A stretch of 64,000 bases of DNA from Bin55 sp965220235 (GTDB lineage Bacteria > Pseudomonadota > Gammaproteobacteria > Pseudomonadales > Azotimanducaceae), in NCBI GenBank assembly GCA_965220235.1, contig OZ244815.1, positions 2,232,001-2,296,000 of the forward strand, in the 5' to 3' direction. A program made the position numbers and the translations under genes. Below, piece by piece: positions 1 through 8,696 of this stretch; within the stretch, counting starts at the first letter, position 1; each line of letters opens with the position of its first letter. The notes beneath the pieces were generated by a model. The model was not told where the DNA came from. It did no database searches and worked only from the letters and a program-made list of their open reading frames with translations.

Positions 1-1655
1 CGGTTGAAGAGAGCGACCTGATCCTGTTAATCGGTGCAAATCCCACTCAAGGTCACCCAGTGTTCGCGAGTCGCATCAAACAGCGTTTACGCGAAGGTGC
101 CAAAATCATCGTAGCGGACCCACGCGAGATCGACTTCGTTCGCTCACCTCATGTAGAAGCCGCAGTGCACGTACCGCTTAAACCAGGTACTAATCTGCCG
201 TTCATCAATGCACTCGCACACGTCATCGTCACCGAAGAGCTATGTGACCTGGATTTTGTTAAGTCACGATGCGAGTTCGACTCCTTTGAAGATTGGTGTG
301 ATTTCATTCGACAAGATGAAAACTCACCTGAGTCAGTCGCCGAGATCTGCGGTGTTTCGGCCGAAGCACTTCGTAATGCGGCACGCATGTACGCCGCGGC
401 GCCGAATGCGTCTGTCTACTACGGCTTAGGCGTTACTGAACACAGTCAGGGTTCAGCGATGGTCATGGGGATGGCAAACCTTGCAATGGCGACTGGAAAT
501 ATCGGTCGTCCTGGCGTCGGTATTAATCCTCTACGCGGTCAAAACAACGTGCAGGGTTCCACTGACGTTGGTTCATTCCCACACGAGTTGCCCGGACATC
601 GACCGATCGTCAGTGAATCCGTACGAGAGAGTTTCAACGAACTATGGGGAATCACGCTCGACGAGGAACCAGGTCTACGCATTCCGAATATGTTCGACGG
701 AGCGGTCGCGGGTTCGTTTAAGGGCATGTACATTCAAGGTGAAGACTTCGCCCAGTCCGATCCGAATACCAAACACGTTGAAGAAGCGCTTAAGGCCATG
801 GATTGCGTGATCGTGCAAGACTTGTTCTTGACGGAGACGGCTAAATTCGCTCATATCTTCTTACCTGGAACATCGTTCCTTGAGAAGGACGGGACGTTTG
901 TGAACGCCGAACGACGCTTCAACCGTGTCCGCCCAGCGATTGCACCCAAAACAGAAAAAGAAGAGTGGCAGGTTACTTGTGAAATAGCCCAAGCGATGGG
1001 CTATGACATGTCCTATGACTCACCTGCCGAAATTCTGGACGAACTTGCAACATCCACACCCGACTTTGAACGATTATCGTTCGACCACTTGGACGATGTT
1101 CACAGTGCGCAATGGCCAGTGACAGAAGAGTCACCCGAAGGGACTCCGGTAATGCACGTTGAAGAATTTGTGCGCGGGAAGGGACTTTTCAAAATCACTG
1201 AGTACGTCCCGACTGAAGAACGCACGAATCGCAAATTCCCGTTGCTTTTGACCACGGGTAGAAAGCTCCACCACTACAACGTTGGCACCCAGACTCGACG
1301 AACCGAAAACACCGTGTGGTTGGACGAAGACGTTCTCGAGATTCACCCGAGCGACGCAGAGCTTCGTGGGATTCGCACTTCCGATTGGGTATCCATCCGA
1401 AGTCGTGTCGGTGAGATTACCTTACGAGCTGAGGTAACCGAAAAAGTCGTCCCAGGTGTCGTTTACACGACATTCCACTATCCGAGCACGGGTACGAACG
1501 TCATCACGACCAGTCTCTCCGATGAGTTCACCAACTGTCCCGAGTACAAAGTCACGGCAGTCGAAATAGCGCCAGCTAACCACCAAGCAGATTGGCAGTT
1601 AGATTTCAACGAGCGGCGCGAACACCAAGTCGAGTTACTCCCCGTCGGTAAATGA
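1..1655 (+). CDS. fdhA: Formate dehydrogenase alpha subunit, C-terminal part (5' truncated by window)
   Basis: The frame is open from base 3, so the start lies outside the window; about 550 codons are visible. The product is the molybdopterin-containing catalytic subunit that oxidises formate to CO2. Visible signs are the ANPTQGHP segment at the left edge, the NPLRGQNNVQG stretch typical of the family, a GEDFAQSDP motif, the LFLTETAKFAHIFLPG block, and a C-terminal molybdopterin-dinucleotide-binding domain (TTGRKLHHYN through TTFHYPSTGTN). The active-site Cys or Sec and the N-terminal Fe-S domains are outside the window. The stop overlaps the fdhD start (ATGA). The fdhD-mobA context and the selAB genes 38 kb away fit a formate dehydrogenase, but the sequence here cannot show whether it is a selenoprotein. 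Confidence 0.93.
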   Translation, partial: VEESDLILLIGANPTQGHPVFASRIKQRLREGAKIIVADPREIDFVRSPHVEAAVHVPLKPGTNLPFINALAHVIVTEELCDLDFVKSRCEFDSFEDWCDFIRQDENSPESVAEICGVSAEALRNAARMYAAAPNASVYYGLGVTEHSQGSAMVMGMANLAMATGNIGRPGVGINPLRGQNNVQGSTDVGSFPHELPGHRPIVSESVRESFNELWGITLDEEPGLRIPNMFDGAVAGSFKGMYIQGEDFAQSDPNTKHVEEALKAMDCVIVQDLFLTETAKFAHIFLPGTSFLEKDGTFVNAERRFNRVRPAIAPKTEKEEWQVTCEIAQAMGYDMSYDSPAEILDELATSTPDFERLSFDHLDDVHSAQWPVTEESPEGTPVMHVEEFVRGKGLFKITEYVPTEERTNRKFPLLLTTGRKLHHYNVGTQTRRTENTVWLDEDVLEIHPSDAELRGIRTSDWVSIRSRVGEITLRAEVTEKVVPGVVYTTFHYPSTGTNVITTSLSDEFTNCPEYKVTAVEIAPANHQADWQLDFNERREHQVELLPVGK

Positions 1656-2509
1656 GCACGATACCGAGCGAAAGCTCGAGTGCGCCTTCAAGCATCCGGA
1701 TATTCCTTGATCGCGAAAAAGGCGGTGTTACTAACACCGTTGAAGATTTAGTGATCGTCGAAGAACCGATGGAGCTACAGATCTCGCAAGGCGATCGTCT
1801 TACGCAAACGATTTCAGTCACGATGCGAACGCCCGGTCAGGATTTCGAGCTCGCACTCGGCTATCTCTTAAGCGAAGGCGTGATTCGAAACGCGGCAGAC
1901 GTTGTCGATGTACGTGTTTGTGGTCCCCCTAGTCCAGATAAGGGTTATCAGAATGTCGTCCAAGTCGAACTCGTCTCAGACCTTGCGTTTGATCTTGAAC
2001 GACTCCAACGTAATTTCTATACGACCTCAAGTTGCGGGGTTTGCGGGAAGACATCGATCGAAGCGATCGACGTGCCTTTGTCCGGTGCGATCGAGAGCAA
2101 GTTCACGATCTCGCGCGAACGATTACGCGCGCTCCCCGATCGACTCCAGTCATGGCAAACTGAGTTTCAACGTACAGGTGGCTTGCACGCTGCGGCAACC
2201 GTCGACGAGAACGGTGATATTCATCGTGTGCGGGAAGATGTCGGACGACACAATGCAGTAGACAAGCTGATCGGCTCGTATCTCTACGAAGCCGGAGATC
2301 CGTTGCGCAATCTTGGGCTATTGCTAAGTGGCCGGGCAGGTTTCGAGCTGGTTCAAAAAGCGGCAATGGCTTTTATGCCGTTCATCGCGTCGATAGGACC
2401 TCCGTCAAATCTAGCCATCGAGCTCGCCGACGAGCGGAACATCACACTTGTTGGGTTTTTGCGCGATACCGGTTACAACGTCTATTCGTCTCACGGCGCT
2501 CTGGTTTAG
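1652..2509 (+). CDS. fdhD: Formate dehydrogenase accessory sulfurtransferase FdhD
   Basis: FdhD transfers sulfur from the cysteine desulfurase IscS to the molybdenum cofactor of formate dehydrogenase, a step required for activity. The 285-residue product carries the conserved loop TTSSCGVCGK with Cys128 and Cys131 (the C-x2-C pair of the family), the EDVGRHNAVDK motif and the SGRAGFELVQKAA motif near the C-terminus. Length agrees with the family (about 270-280). The ATG overlaps the upstream fdhA stop by four bases, so the two are probably translationally coupled. The gene immediately downstream is mobA, another cofactor gene. Confidence 0.96.
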   Translation: MSTIPSESSSAPSSIRIFLDREKGGVTNTVEDLVIVEEPMELQISQGDRLTQTISVTMRTPGQDFELALGYLLSEGVIRNAADVVDVRVCGPPSPDKGYQNVVQVELVSDLAFDLERLQRNFYTTSSCGVCGKTSIEAIDVPLSGAIESKFTISRERLRALPDRLQSWQTEFQRTGGLHAAATVDENGDIHRVREDVGRHNAVDKLIGSYLYEAGDPLRNLGLLLSGRAGFELVQKAAMAFMPFIASIGPPSNLAIELADERNITLVGFLRDTGYNVYSSHGALV

Positions 2510-2513
2510 TTTT

Positions 2514-3113
2514 ATGACACCAAATGCGAGCCCGGAAGCGATCACAGCGATCGTGCTTTGCGGTGGACGTGGTTCACGATTAGACGGTCAAGACAAACCC
2601 CTAATCACGCTTGACGAGAAACGACTGTTAGATTGGATTTGTGAACGCCTAGAGCCTCAAGTGAACGAAATCGTGATCTCCTGTTCCCGTAACGTCGGGA
2701 TTTACGAGTCACTTCACTACCCTTTGGCCATCGATAAAGAACTAAATCTTGGACCACTGGCGGGAATGACTGAGGCGTTCGCACACGTGGAAACCGAGTG
2801 GGCGTTTACGACGCCTGGCGATACGCCATTCATCGCCGAGGATATTGTGTCGCGCCTTCGCATGGACGCAGAAACCCGCGGGGTCGCCGTACCAACCATT
2901 AACGGCATTCGCCAGAATCTGTGCTTGCTCATTGATTCGGAGCATCGGGCGCAGCTCACTGATTTTCATCAACGTGGCGGCAATGCAGTGAAGTACTGGC
3001 TTGATGAAATCGGCGTTCAAGCCACGGATTTAAGCTCGATCGAAGATTCATTTCTTAACATCAACACGCACGAAGACCTAGCGATCGCGCGGTCCAGAGT
3101 AAGTAGCTTTTAA
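2514..3113 (+). CDS. mobA: Molybdenum cofactor guanylyltransferase MobA
   Basis: MobA attaches GMP from GTP to molybdopterin to give the guanine dinucleotide cofactor used by formate dehydrogenases. The nucleotidyltransferase signature is at residues 15-30 (LCGGRGSRLDGQDKPL, with Gly-rich loop and DKPL), followed by the NLGPLAGMTEA and TTPGDTPFI blocks. I chose the ATG at 2514, four bases after the fdhD stop, giving 199 residues (E. coli MobA has 194); the frame is open further upstream to 2448 but that would overlap fdhD. It is the third gene of a tight operon with fdhA and fdhD. Confidence 0.93.
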   Translation: MTPNASPEAITAIVLCGGRGSRLDGQDKPLITLDEKRLLDWICERLEPQVNEIVISCSRNVGIYESLHYPLAIDKELNLGPLAGMTEAFAHVETEWAFTTPGDTPFIAEDIVSRLRMDAETRGVAVPTINGIRQNLCLLIDSEHRAQLTDFHQRGGNAVKYWLDEIGVQATDLSSIEDSFLNINTHEDLAIARSRVSSF

Positions 3114-3115
3114 CG

Positions 3116-3913
3116 GTGACCGAATACAACGAGCGATTCTCCAACGAATCGATTAGTTGCACGCAAGTAGACGGCGTGCTCAAATTTAAATTCCTAGGCA
3201 ACTGCATCAACTACGCGTCGTTAGAGTCCGTTGCACTTGGTGTAGCCAGCGCACACGATGATCCGAACGTTCGCGCGATCTCGCTTCAAATCACCGCCGA
3301 TGGCGACGATCCCGAGAATACAGCGTCAGTTCCAGAACGATTCGCGCATCGCGTACCGACAGGATCTCACGGGCACGGCCCCATCGTTGAACAAGCGACG
3401 CTGCGTGCATTGCGAGAGTGCACCAAACCACTGATCGCTTACATGCGCGACGAGGTTAACGGTACAGCGATCGATCTTGCAGCCGCATGCGACGTTCGCG
3501 TCGCCAACCAATCCATGTCTATGTGCGACACGAGGATCCTTCAGGGTCGCGCTGCGAATACCGGAATCTCTTATCTCCTACCCAAGTTAATCGGTCAGTC
3601 GCAAGCCATGCGAGTTTTGTTGCTCGGCGAACGAATAACGGCCGAGGAAGCCCATCGCATTCATTTCGTCCATGACGTGGTAGACGACGCAGAGTTTGAC
3701 GGACACATGGAGGAGTTCTCAAATCGCATCGCGCGGATGGCGACTCGCGCGTGGCAGGTTCACAAGATGCAAGTCTTGGGACAACAACACTTAGATTTCG
3801 ATAGCGCGATGATCCACTCCTTGGGGATTCGTCAGACTCACGTCATCAACGATCGCGTCGAAGGCATCAAAGCGTGGCGAGAACGGCGTGATCCGGATTT
3901 CTCAGGCACATGA
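3116..3913 (+). CDS. Enoyl-CoA hydratase/isomerase-like protein, divergent
   Basis: A 265-residue crotonase-superfamily protein. The recognisable core is the second half: the NGTAIDLAAACDVRVANQSM segment corresponds to the family's A-G-x-G-x-x-x-x-x-x-CD block and is followed by SYLLPKLIG. The N-terminal half is poorly conserved. I cannot place the two catalytic glutamates of classical enoyl-CoA hydratases in the expected region, so it may be a non-hydratase crotonase. Start is GTG at 3116, two bases after the mobA stop. It is co-transcribed with the molybdenum-cofactor genes and overlaps the next crotonase gene by four bases. Confidence 0.8.
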   Translation: MTEYNERFSNESISCTQVDGVLKFKFLGNCINYASLESVALGVASAHDDPNVRAISLQITADGDDPENTASVPERFAHRVPTGSHGHGPIVEQATLRALRECTKPLIAYMRDEVNGTAIDLAAACDVRVANQSMSMCDTRILQGRAANTGISYLLPKLIGQSQAMRVLLLGERITAEEAHRIHFVHDVVDDAEFDGHMEEFSNRIARMATRAWQVHKMQVLGQQHLDFDSAMIHSLGIRQTHVINDRVEGIKAWRERRDPDFSGT

Positions 3914-4626
3914 GCGACGAACCTTTACTGATCAAAGACGATCGAGAGGTGAGACACCTAATCCTCAATCGTCCTGACAAAATCAATGCGATTGACTACG
4001 CCCAACACCTTCGTTTGATGAAGCAGTTCGAATTAGCTGAGAGCGATCCGAAAGTAAAAGTCATCGCCTTATCCGGCGTAGGTAGAGGTTTCTGTTCCGG
4101 CGATGACTTAACGGCGCCAGCATTTCAAGGTGAGGATCCACATCGTCATCGCAAGGTCGATCTCGAGATGGGAAGCGGACCCGCTCTGCTGCTTCAGTCC
4201 TGTCGCAAACTGCACCATCTTTCCAAACCTACCGTTGCACTAATGCACGGTATAGCGCTAGGCTCCGGCTATGACTATAGCCTGTCATGCGATTTTCGTG
4301 TGGTCACACCCGATATTCGGTACGGAGATCCACGCATCGATCGCGCGCTGTGGGCAGCGGAAGGTTGGTCGTACAAGTTACCTCGACTCACGAATCTGTC
4401 CATCGTTTCAAGAGTCGCGTATCTCGGCGAAATCATGAACGGCGAGCAAGCGCTAGCGTATGGATTAGCGCACGCAGTCGTTGATGGTGAACCTGACATC
4501 AGAGAGTCAGCTCGCCCGTTTCTTGACAATCTGACTCGCGTGTCTTCTCCAGCGTACAGTCAAATAAAACACGCTCTGCTCAGCGGCATCGACGCAGATT
4601 TCGAACGAGCAGTGGCGCTCGCGTGA
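3910..4626 (+). CDS. Enoyl-CoA hydratase/isomerase family protein
   Basis: A 238-residue crotonase-superfamily protein. The N-terminal HLILNRPDKINAI block, the ALSGVGRGFCSGDDL oxyanion-hole segment and the GIALGSGYDYSLSCDFRV block are all clear. The stretch that normally carries the catalytic acid reads DPRIDRALWAAEGWSYKLPRL, so the substrate and reaction cannot be assigned. At 238 residues it is a little short for the family (about 255-265), with a brief C-terminal helix. The ATG overlaps the stop of the upstream crotonase gene (ATGA), implying translational coupling and perhaps a two-subunit or two-step partnership. Confidence 0.85.
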   Translation: MSDEPLLIKDDREVRHLILNRPDKINAIDYAQHLRLMKQFELAESDPKVKVIALSGVGRGFCSGDDLTAPAFQGEDPHRHRKVDLEMGSGPALLLQSCRKLHHLSKPTVALMHGIALGSGYDYSLSCDFRVVTPDIRYGDPRIDRALWAAEGWSYKLPRLTNLSIVSRVAYLGEIMNGEQALAYGLAHAVVDGEPDIRESARPFLDNLTRVSSPAYSQIKHALLSGIDADFERAVALA

Positions 4627-4666
4627 ACAAAGACCTTACACACCAACTCAAGCTGAATATCGAAGT

Positions 4667-6235
4667 ATGAAACTCCTTTCTGACGACCAAGTTCGTAAAT
4701 TCATTGTCGACGGCTGTATCGCATTGAAACCGGATGTCGATCCCGCGGTTCATAGCAAGATCAACGAGAAGCTTCGGTTTTCCACGGAGAACGAGTTCCC
4801 CGCTGGCAACAACGTCCTGTCGCGCGTACCAGAGATCTGGCAAATCCTACGAGCACCAAATATCCGCGGTGCACTCACAAGCCTTTTAGGCCCTAACTAC
4901 TACGTACACCCCCACCGCGCGATTCATACGAGTCGACCGGTCGAAGACCGTGACGTGGACTACGCACCAGATCACAATGCACCGCCGATGGGCAAAGGAT
5001 CAATGGCGGGGTCTGGATGGCACCAGGACGCGCAAAGTCCCTTATCTCGTGCACGCCATCACACGCCGAAATATCTGATTGCGTTCTATTTCCCGCACTA
5101 CACACCCGAACTTATGGGTCCTACCAGGTATCAAGCGGGTAGTTACCTCTTCAGCGAGCCACACAATCCGACAGGTGTTGTGCTACCAGACCACGTAGCA
5201 GAAGGATCGTTCTTGCTCCTGCATTTCGATACTGTACATGCGGGCTGGCCAAATCGAACAGACCTCGCGCGTTACATGATCAAGATCGTTTTTACACGGA
5301 CTGAATACCCGCGCATCGCTACGTGGCAAAACCAGGATGCAGATTGGGCGAAACCCAATTCACAAGTCGCAGAAGTTAATCTCGAACCAGCATGGCAGTA
5401 CATCTGGCATTGGATGCGAGGCGAGGAACGAAAACACACCAACGGCGGATTCGATTTCAGCGCATTGAATTCATTGGATGAAGAACACCGAATGCGGAGT
5501 GTTTACAACACCGTGAATGACTCAGAAATCCAGCAGCTGGTTGACCAACTTCGTGATCTCGCGAATCAAGGTATGCACGAACGACGCAAAGCAGTCACCA
5601 AAGACGGTAAGACGATCCCAAGAGACCACGTTATCGGTACTGAAAGACGTTGGAATGAACGCGCGATCGTGTTCGACGACGCAGCGTACGCACTTGGATC
5701 TTCAGGTATAGCCGCAGTGGGTCCACTTACCGAGTTACTGAAAAACACCGATCCGTGGGTCCGTATCAATGCGGTGTTCGCACTCGGCGAAATTGGTCCC
5801 GCAGCTCGTGAGGTAATGCCAGAAATCGTCAAGCTACTTGAGGACCCACACCAGCAAGTGGTGCGACAAACGCTGGACGCGATTGCATCGATCGGTGAAG
5901 GAATGGACGTTGCCTTGGCACCCATGCAAAGTCTGTTGACAACTTCGAACCCCGAGTGGCAGGAAGCAGAAGTCATGCGCGGATGGACTGGCGAAGATCA
6001 AGTCAGGTTGAACGCCGCATTCGCACTTCTCAGCGGTATTAACTACGACAACGATCTCGACGCGATCGAGACAATCTTAGGTCAGGTATTGGACGATCCG
6101 AACGGGTACGTACCGGCGGTAGCAGTCGAGACTTTAACTAGACTCGGTACGACCAGCAGCCATGCAACGGCGTTACGTTATTTACAAGACCGGCGCTGGG
6201 ATGACACACTCTTGGGTCGACAAAAACCGTACTGA
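4667..6235 (+). CDS. Phytanoyl-CoA dioxygenase-like protein fused to HEAT repeats
   Basis: A 522-residue two-domain protein. Residues 1 to about 225 form a PhyH-type Fe(II)/2-oxoglutarate dioxygenase: the metal triad is readable as His119-x-Asp121 (WHQD) and His191 (TVHAGWPN), with Arg202 (ARYMIK) suitable for 2-oxoglutarate. From about residue 335 to the end, repeated segments such as VGPLTELLKNTDPWVRINAVFALGEIG are HEAT/PBS-lyase-type repeats, a protein-binding scaffold. PhyH proteins are usually about 250-300 residues, so the fusion is notable. It lies 40 bases after the crotonase pair on the same strand and converges on the DsbA-like genes. Substrate unknown. Confidence 0.85.
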   Translation: MKLLSDDQVRKFIVDGCIALKPDVDPAVHSKINEKLRFSTENEFPAGNNVLSRVPEIWQILRAPNIRGALTSLLGPNYYVHPHRAIHTSRPVEDRDVDYAPDHNAPPMGKGSMAGSGWHQDAQSPLSRARHHTPKYLIAFYFPHYTPELMGPTRYQAGSYLFSEPHNPTGVVLPDHVAEGSFLLLHFDTVHAGWPNRTDLARYMIKIVFTRTEYPRIATWQNQDADWAKPNSQVAEVNLEPAWQYIWHWMRGEERKHTNGGFDFSALNSLDEEHRMRSVYNTVNDSEIQQLVDQLRDLANQGMHERRKAVTKDGKTIPRDHVIGTERRWNERAIVFDDAAYALGSSGIAAVGPLTELLKNTDPWVRINAVFALGEIGPAAREVMPEIVKLLEDPHQQVVRQTLDAIASIGEGMDVALAPMQSLLTTSNPEWQEAEVMRGWTGEDQVRLNAAFALLSGINYDNDLDAIETILGQVLDDPNGYVPAVAVETLTRLGTTSSHATALRYLQDRRWDDTLLGRQKPY

Positions 6236-6268
6236 GTTGACAGGCTGCATCCGCAGCCGCAAGGGAAG

Positions 6269-6865
6269 CTAGAGGGGACCCGGCCCTTCGTATTCCTCAA
6301 GTTGCCATCGAATCATCGGTAGGTGTTGTCTACCGAGATACCTTTCGCCATCGACCGAGAAGGTCGGTACTGAGTAAATCTCACGCGTATCCAAGTCCGC
6401 TTTCGTTGACCCCAGATCCCATCGTGGGTCGGTTGCATCAAATCCCTCTATTCCAAGTTCTTGGAGTACGTTCGCAACTTCGACGTCGGAATCTATCTGT
6501 AGCTCACCAGCCCAGTATTTCTGGAATACAGTCGACGCGTAATCGAATCCTCGTCCTTCTGCATTCGCCGCGAGTAATCCTCGAAGAGCAGGAGTTGATT
6601 CGCAGTCTCTCCCATCGATCGAGATTATTAACCCCTGGACTTTTGCGTACCGGAGGGCATCCTTCCGTGCGTACTCGGCGCGAATCCAGCGATGGCGTTC
6701 ACCTACGTCGTCCGTGTCTGAAGGTTTTGAGAGCAAGTGCAAGTCACTTGTCGTCCGTAGTGGTGTCAGTTTAAGTTCGATGCCAAGTTCGTCAGCTAGG
6801 TGCTTCGCGGGTTTTAACGCGAGGTATGCATTCACACTTACAAAGTCCAGAACGAGTTCGATCAT
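6269..6865 (-). CDS. DsbA-family / 2-hydroxychromene-2-carboxylate isomerase-like protein
   Basis: A 198-residue thioredoxin-fold protein of the kappa-class GST/HCCA-isomerase branch. It starts MIELVLDFVSVNAYLALKPA, matching the family's D-F-x-S-P-Y-x-Y-L opening (here with Val-Asn replacing Ser-Pro), and ends with the EIYSVPTFSVDGERYLGRQHLP segment that carries the cis-Pro and the C-terminal G-R-x-x-L-P motif. No CxxC redox pair is present, as in HCCA isomerases. It is the second gene of a pair and overlaps the upstream homologue by four bases (ATGA). Confidence 0.82.
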   Translation of the reverse strand: MIELVLDFVSVNAYLALKPAKHLADELGIELKLTPLRTTSDLHLLSKPSDTDDVGERHRWIRAEYARKDALRYAKVQGLIISIDGRDCESTPALRGLLAANAEGRGFDYASTVFQKYWAGELQIDSDVEVANVLQELGIEGFDATDPRWDLGSTKADLDTREIYSVPTFSVDGERYLGRQHLPMIRWQLEEYEGPGPL

Positions 6866-7548
6866 GTGAATCGCTCGTAAGCCATATCCGGCGGCGGACC
6901 TTGTCTACCTCCGAGTATCCACCGCACGTAAGGTAAGTTCTCACGCCCGAAAAAGAGTTCATCATCGATAAGGTACGAAGGAACGCCGAATACTCCTGCG
7001 GGGTGTAATTCACTCTGTAGGAGGTCGTGCGACTGACCGCCCTCACCTTCTACGTACGCATCGAAGTCCTTAGCCGAAATACCTAGGTCATTCAGAACAC
7101 CGTGAACGACCTCTAGTGATTCAACGTCCAAGTCTCGCAACCAAAATCGTTCGTACACGTAGTCAAGAAAAGGCAAAAGCTGATCCGAAAAGCGTTCTTT
7201 CACATAAAGAAACGCGATATGAATCAGACGGGTGTCCCAAATCTTGCGCGGTCCGTAGATTTTGATGTCGTTGATACGTGCATAACGCTTTGCATCCATA
7301 TAGGAATAGCGAACCGAGCTCCACTGACGAGGCGTTCGTTTACTCTCAACGACCTCGCCTCGATCGTCGACCCTCGCCGATCCAAGAAAACTCGGAATAT
7401 TGAGCGTTAATGGACGCCAGTCGATCGATATATTGAAGTCTCGTATTAGCTGCTTCGTCGGATCTTTCGCTAAGTACGCATACGGACTCTTGACATCCAG
7501 ATAGACAATGAGGCGGGAATCGCTCTGCCGTGGGTCATACTTAGTCAT
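6862..7548 (-). CDS. DsbA-family / 2-hydroxychromene-2-carboxylate isomerase-like protein
   Basis: A 228-residue relative of the adjacent downstream gene. The N-terminus reads IVYLDVKSPYAYLAKDP, with the typical D-x-x-S-P-Y-x-Y-L motif, and the C-terminal block is GVFGVPSYLIDDELFFGRENLPYVRW, with the cis-Pro (VPS) and G-R-E-N-L-P motif. No CxxC is present. Such proteins act as glutathione-dependent isomerases of aromatic catabolic intermediates or related thiol chemistry. The two members form a tandem duplication in one operon, which suggests a heterodimer or two sequential steps. Substrate cannot be read from the sequence. Confidence 0.84.
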   Translation of the reverse strand: MTKYDPRQSDSRLIVYLDVKSPYAYLAKDPTKQLIRDFNISIDWRPLTLNIPSFLGSARVDDRGEVVESKRTPRQWSSVRYSYMDAKRYARINDIKIYGPRKIWDTRLIHIAFLYVKERFSDQLLPFLDYVYERFWLRDLDVESLEVVHGVLNDLGISAKDFDAYVEGEGGQSHDLLQSELHPAGVFGVPSYLIDDELFFGRENLPYVRWILGGRQGPPPDMAYERFT

Positions 7549-7604
7549 AGGTTGTGGAACCAGAAAAATCAGAATCAGGACGCAAGTTTGAGCACCCTAA
7601 CCGA

Positions 7605-7638
7605 TAAAAAAAGCCCAATCTATTCTCTGGATTGGGCT
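7605..7638 (-). terminator. Rho-independent terminator of the SDR gene
   Basis: A perfect 9-bp inverted repeat (AGCCCAATC at 7612-7620 and GATTGGGCT at 7630-7638) with a 9-nt loop. On the minus strand it is followed directly by a run of U residues, encoded by the A-tract at 7605-7612. It lies about 30 bases beyond the stop of the minus-strand SDR gene at 7668. Confidence 0.9.
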
Positions 7639-7667
7639 CTTTAACGCACTAACTGGAATCGAAATCG

Positions 7668-8552
7668 TTAGCTACGACGCTTTCGATTCAGCGGATCAAA
7701 CGGTGTCGCGCTACTCATGTCTAACGCCCCTTCCGGTGCGTCAGCGAGCGCTTCGAACGATGCCTCTTGACCCAGGGTAATACCATCGTTAGTGAACGTC
7801 TGCGAGCGCGAGAACCGACCACCTGAAGCATGTATCGTCACGGCTGACGGCGCGTTTTCGCTGCACATGTAGAGTACTGCGGGTGAGACGAGTGCCGGGT
7901 CCATCGCAGGCGGCGGATTGTCCATGTCCAAAGTCGAACCCGGTACGCTCGCAGTCATACGTGTTGCCGCGCCTGGCGATAAGCAGTTCACACGAATGTT
8001 GTGGGATGCACCTTCAATCGCGAGTACGTTCATCAAGCCCAGCATCGCCATTTTGGCAGCACCGTAGTTGGCTTGTCCGAAATTACCGTAGATCCCTGAC
8101 GTCGAACTCGTAAGTACCACGCGACCCCAGTTCTTCTCGTACATGATCGGCCATGCAGCCTTCGTGACGTACGCCGAACCACGTAGATGCACATCGATCA
8201 CGAGATCAAATTCATCCAACGTCATGTTCTTGAACGATTTATCTCGAAGGATCCCTGCATTGTTCACCACGATATCGACCGTGCCAAACGCTTTAACTGC
8301 GTCTTCAACAATGCTCGCAGCGCCTTCGCGACTCGTGACCGAAGCCTTATTCGCTACCGCATCGCCACCGGCCGCCTTGATTTCATCGACAACCACATCA
8401 GCCATATCGCTCGCGCCTTCGCCATGTACGCTACCGCCGAGGTCATTTACAACCACCTTTGCACCGCGTTCCGCGAACTGCAATGCATGGCAGCGTCCTA
8501 GGCCGCCTCCAGCACCTGTAACGATGACCACTTTGCCATCAAAATCACTCAT
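7668..8552 (-). CDS. SDR-family dehydrogenase of the peroxisomal multifunctional type
   Basis: A 294-residue short-chain dehydrogenase. The cofactor loop TGAGGGLG is at residues 12-19, the adenine-ribose motif VVVNDLGG at 33-40, NNAG at 97-100, and the catalytic Ser150, Tyr163 and Lys167. The VNDLGG motif and overall length resemble the (3R)-hydroxyacyl-CoA dehydrogenase domain of peroxisomal multifunctional enzyme type 2 (HSD17B4), so an acyl-CoA or steroid-type 3-hydroxy substrate is likely. A good Shine-Dalgarno sequence (AGGAG) lies seven bases before the ATG. It is monocistronic with its own terminator and is divergent from the monooxygenase gene. Confidence 0.9.
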   Translation of the reverse strand: MSDFDGKVVIVTGAGGGLGRCHALQFAERGAKVVVNDLGGSVHGEGASDMADVVVDEIKAAGGDAVANKASVTSREGAASIVEDAVKAFGTVDIVVNNAGILRDKSFKNMTLDEFDLVIDVHLRGSAYVTKAAWPIMYEKNWGRVVLTSSTSGIYGNFGQANYGAAKMAMLGLMNVLAIEGASHNIRVNCLSPGAATRMTASVPGSTLDMDNPPPAMDPALVSPAVLYMCSENAPSAVTIHASGGRFSRSQTFTNDGITLGQEASFEALADAPEGALDMSSATPFDPLNRKRRS

Positions 8553-8696
8553 GGAATGCTCCTACATATAGAGGGAATTAGGTAATCTGAATTCGATATG
8601 GCGCCGAAAATGCAGACGGTGTTCTAAGCGTAGAAGACAGCATCTACAAGAGGCCACAAGCGGCGCGGATTTTATAATGCGGCGCAATTCCCAACC

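Noticed and set aside
6243..6258. GGCTGC-ATCC-GCAGCC hairpin between the convergent PhyH and DsbA-like genes as a terminator
   Set aside because: The stem is only 6 bp and there is no T-run on either strand.
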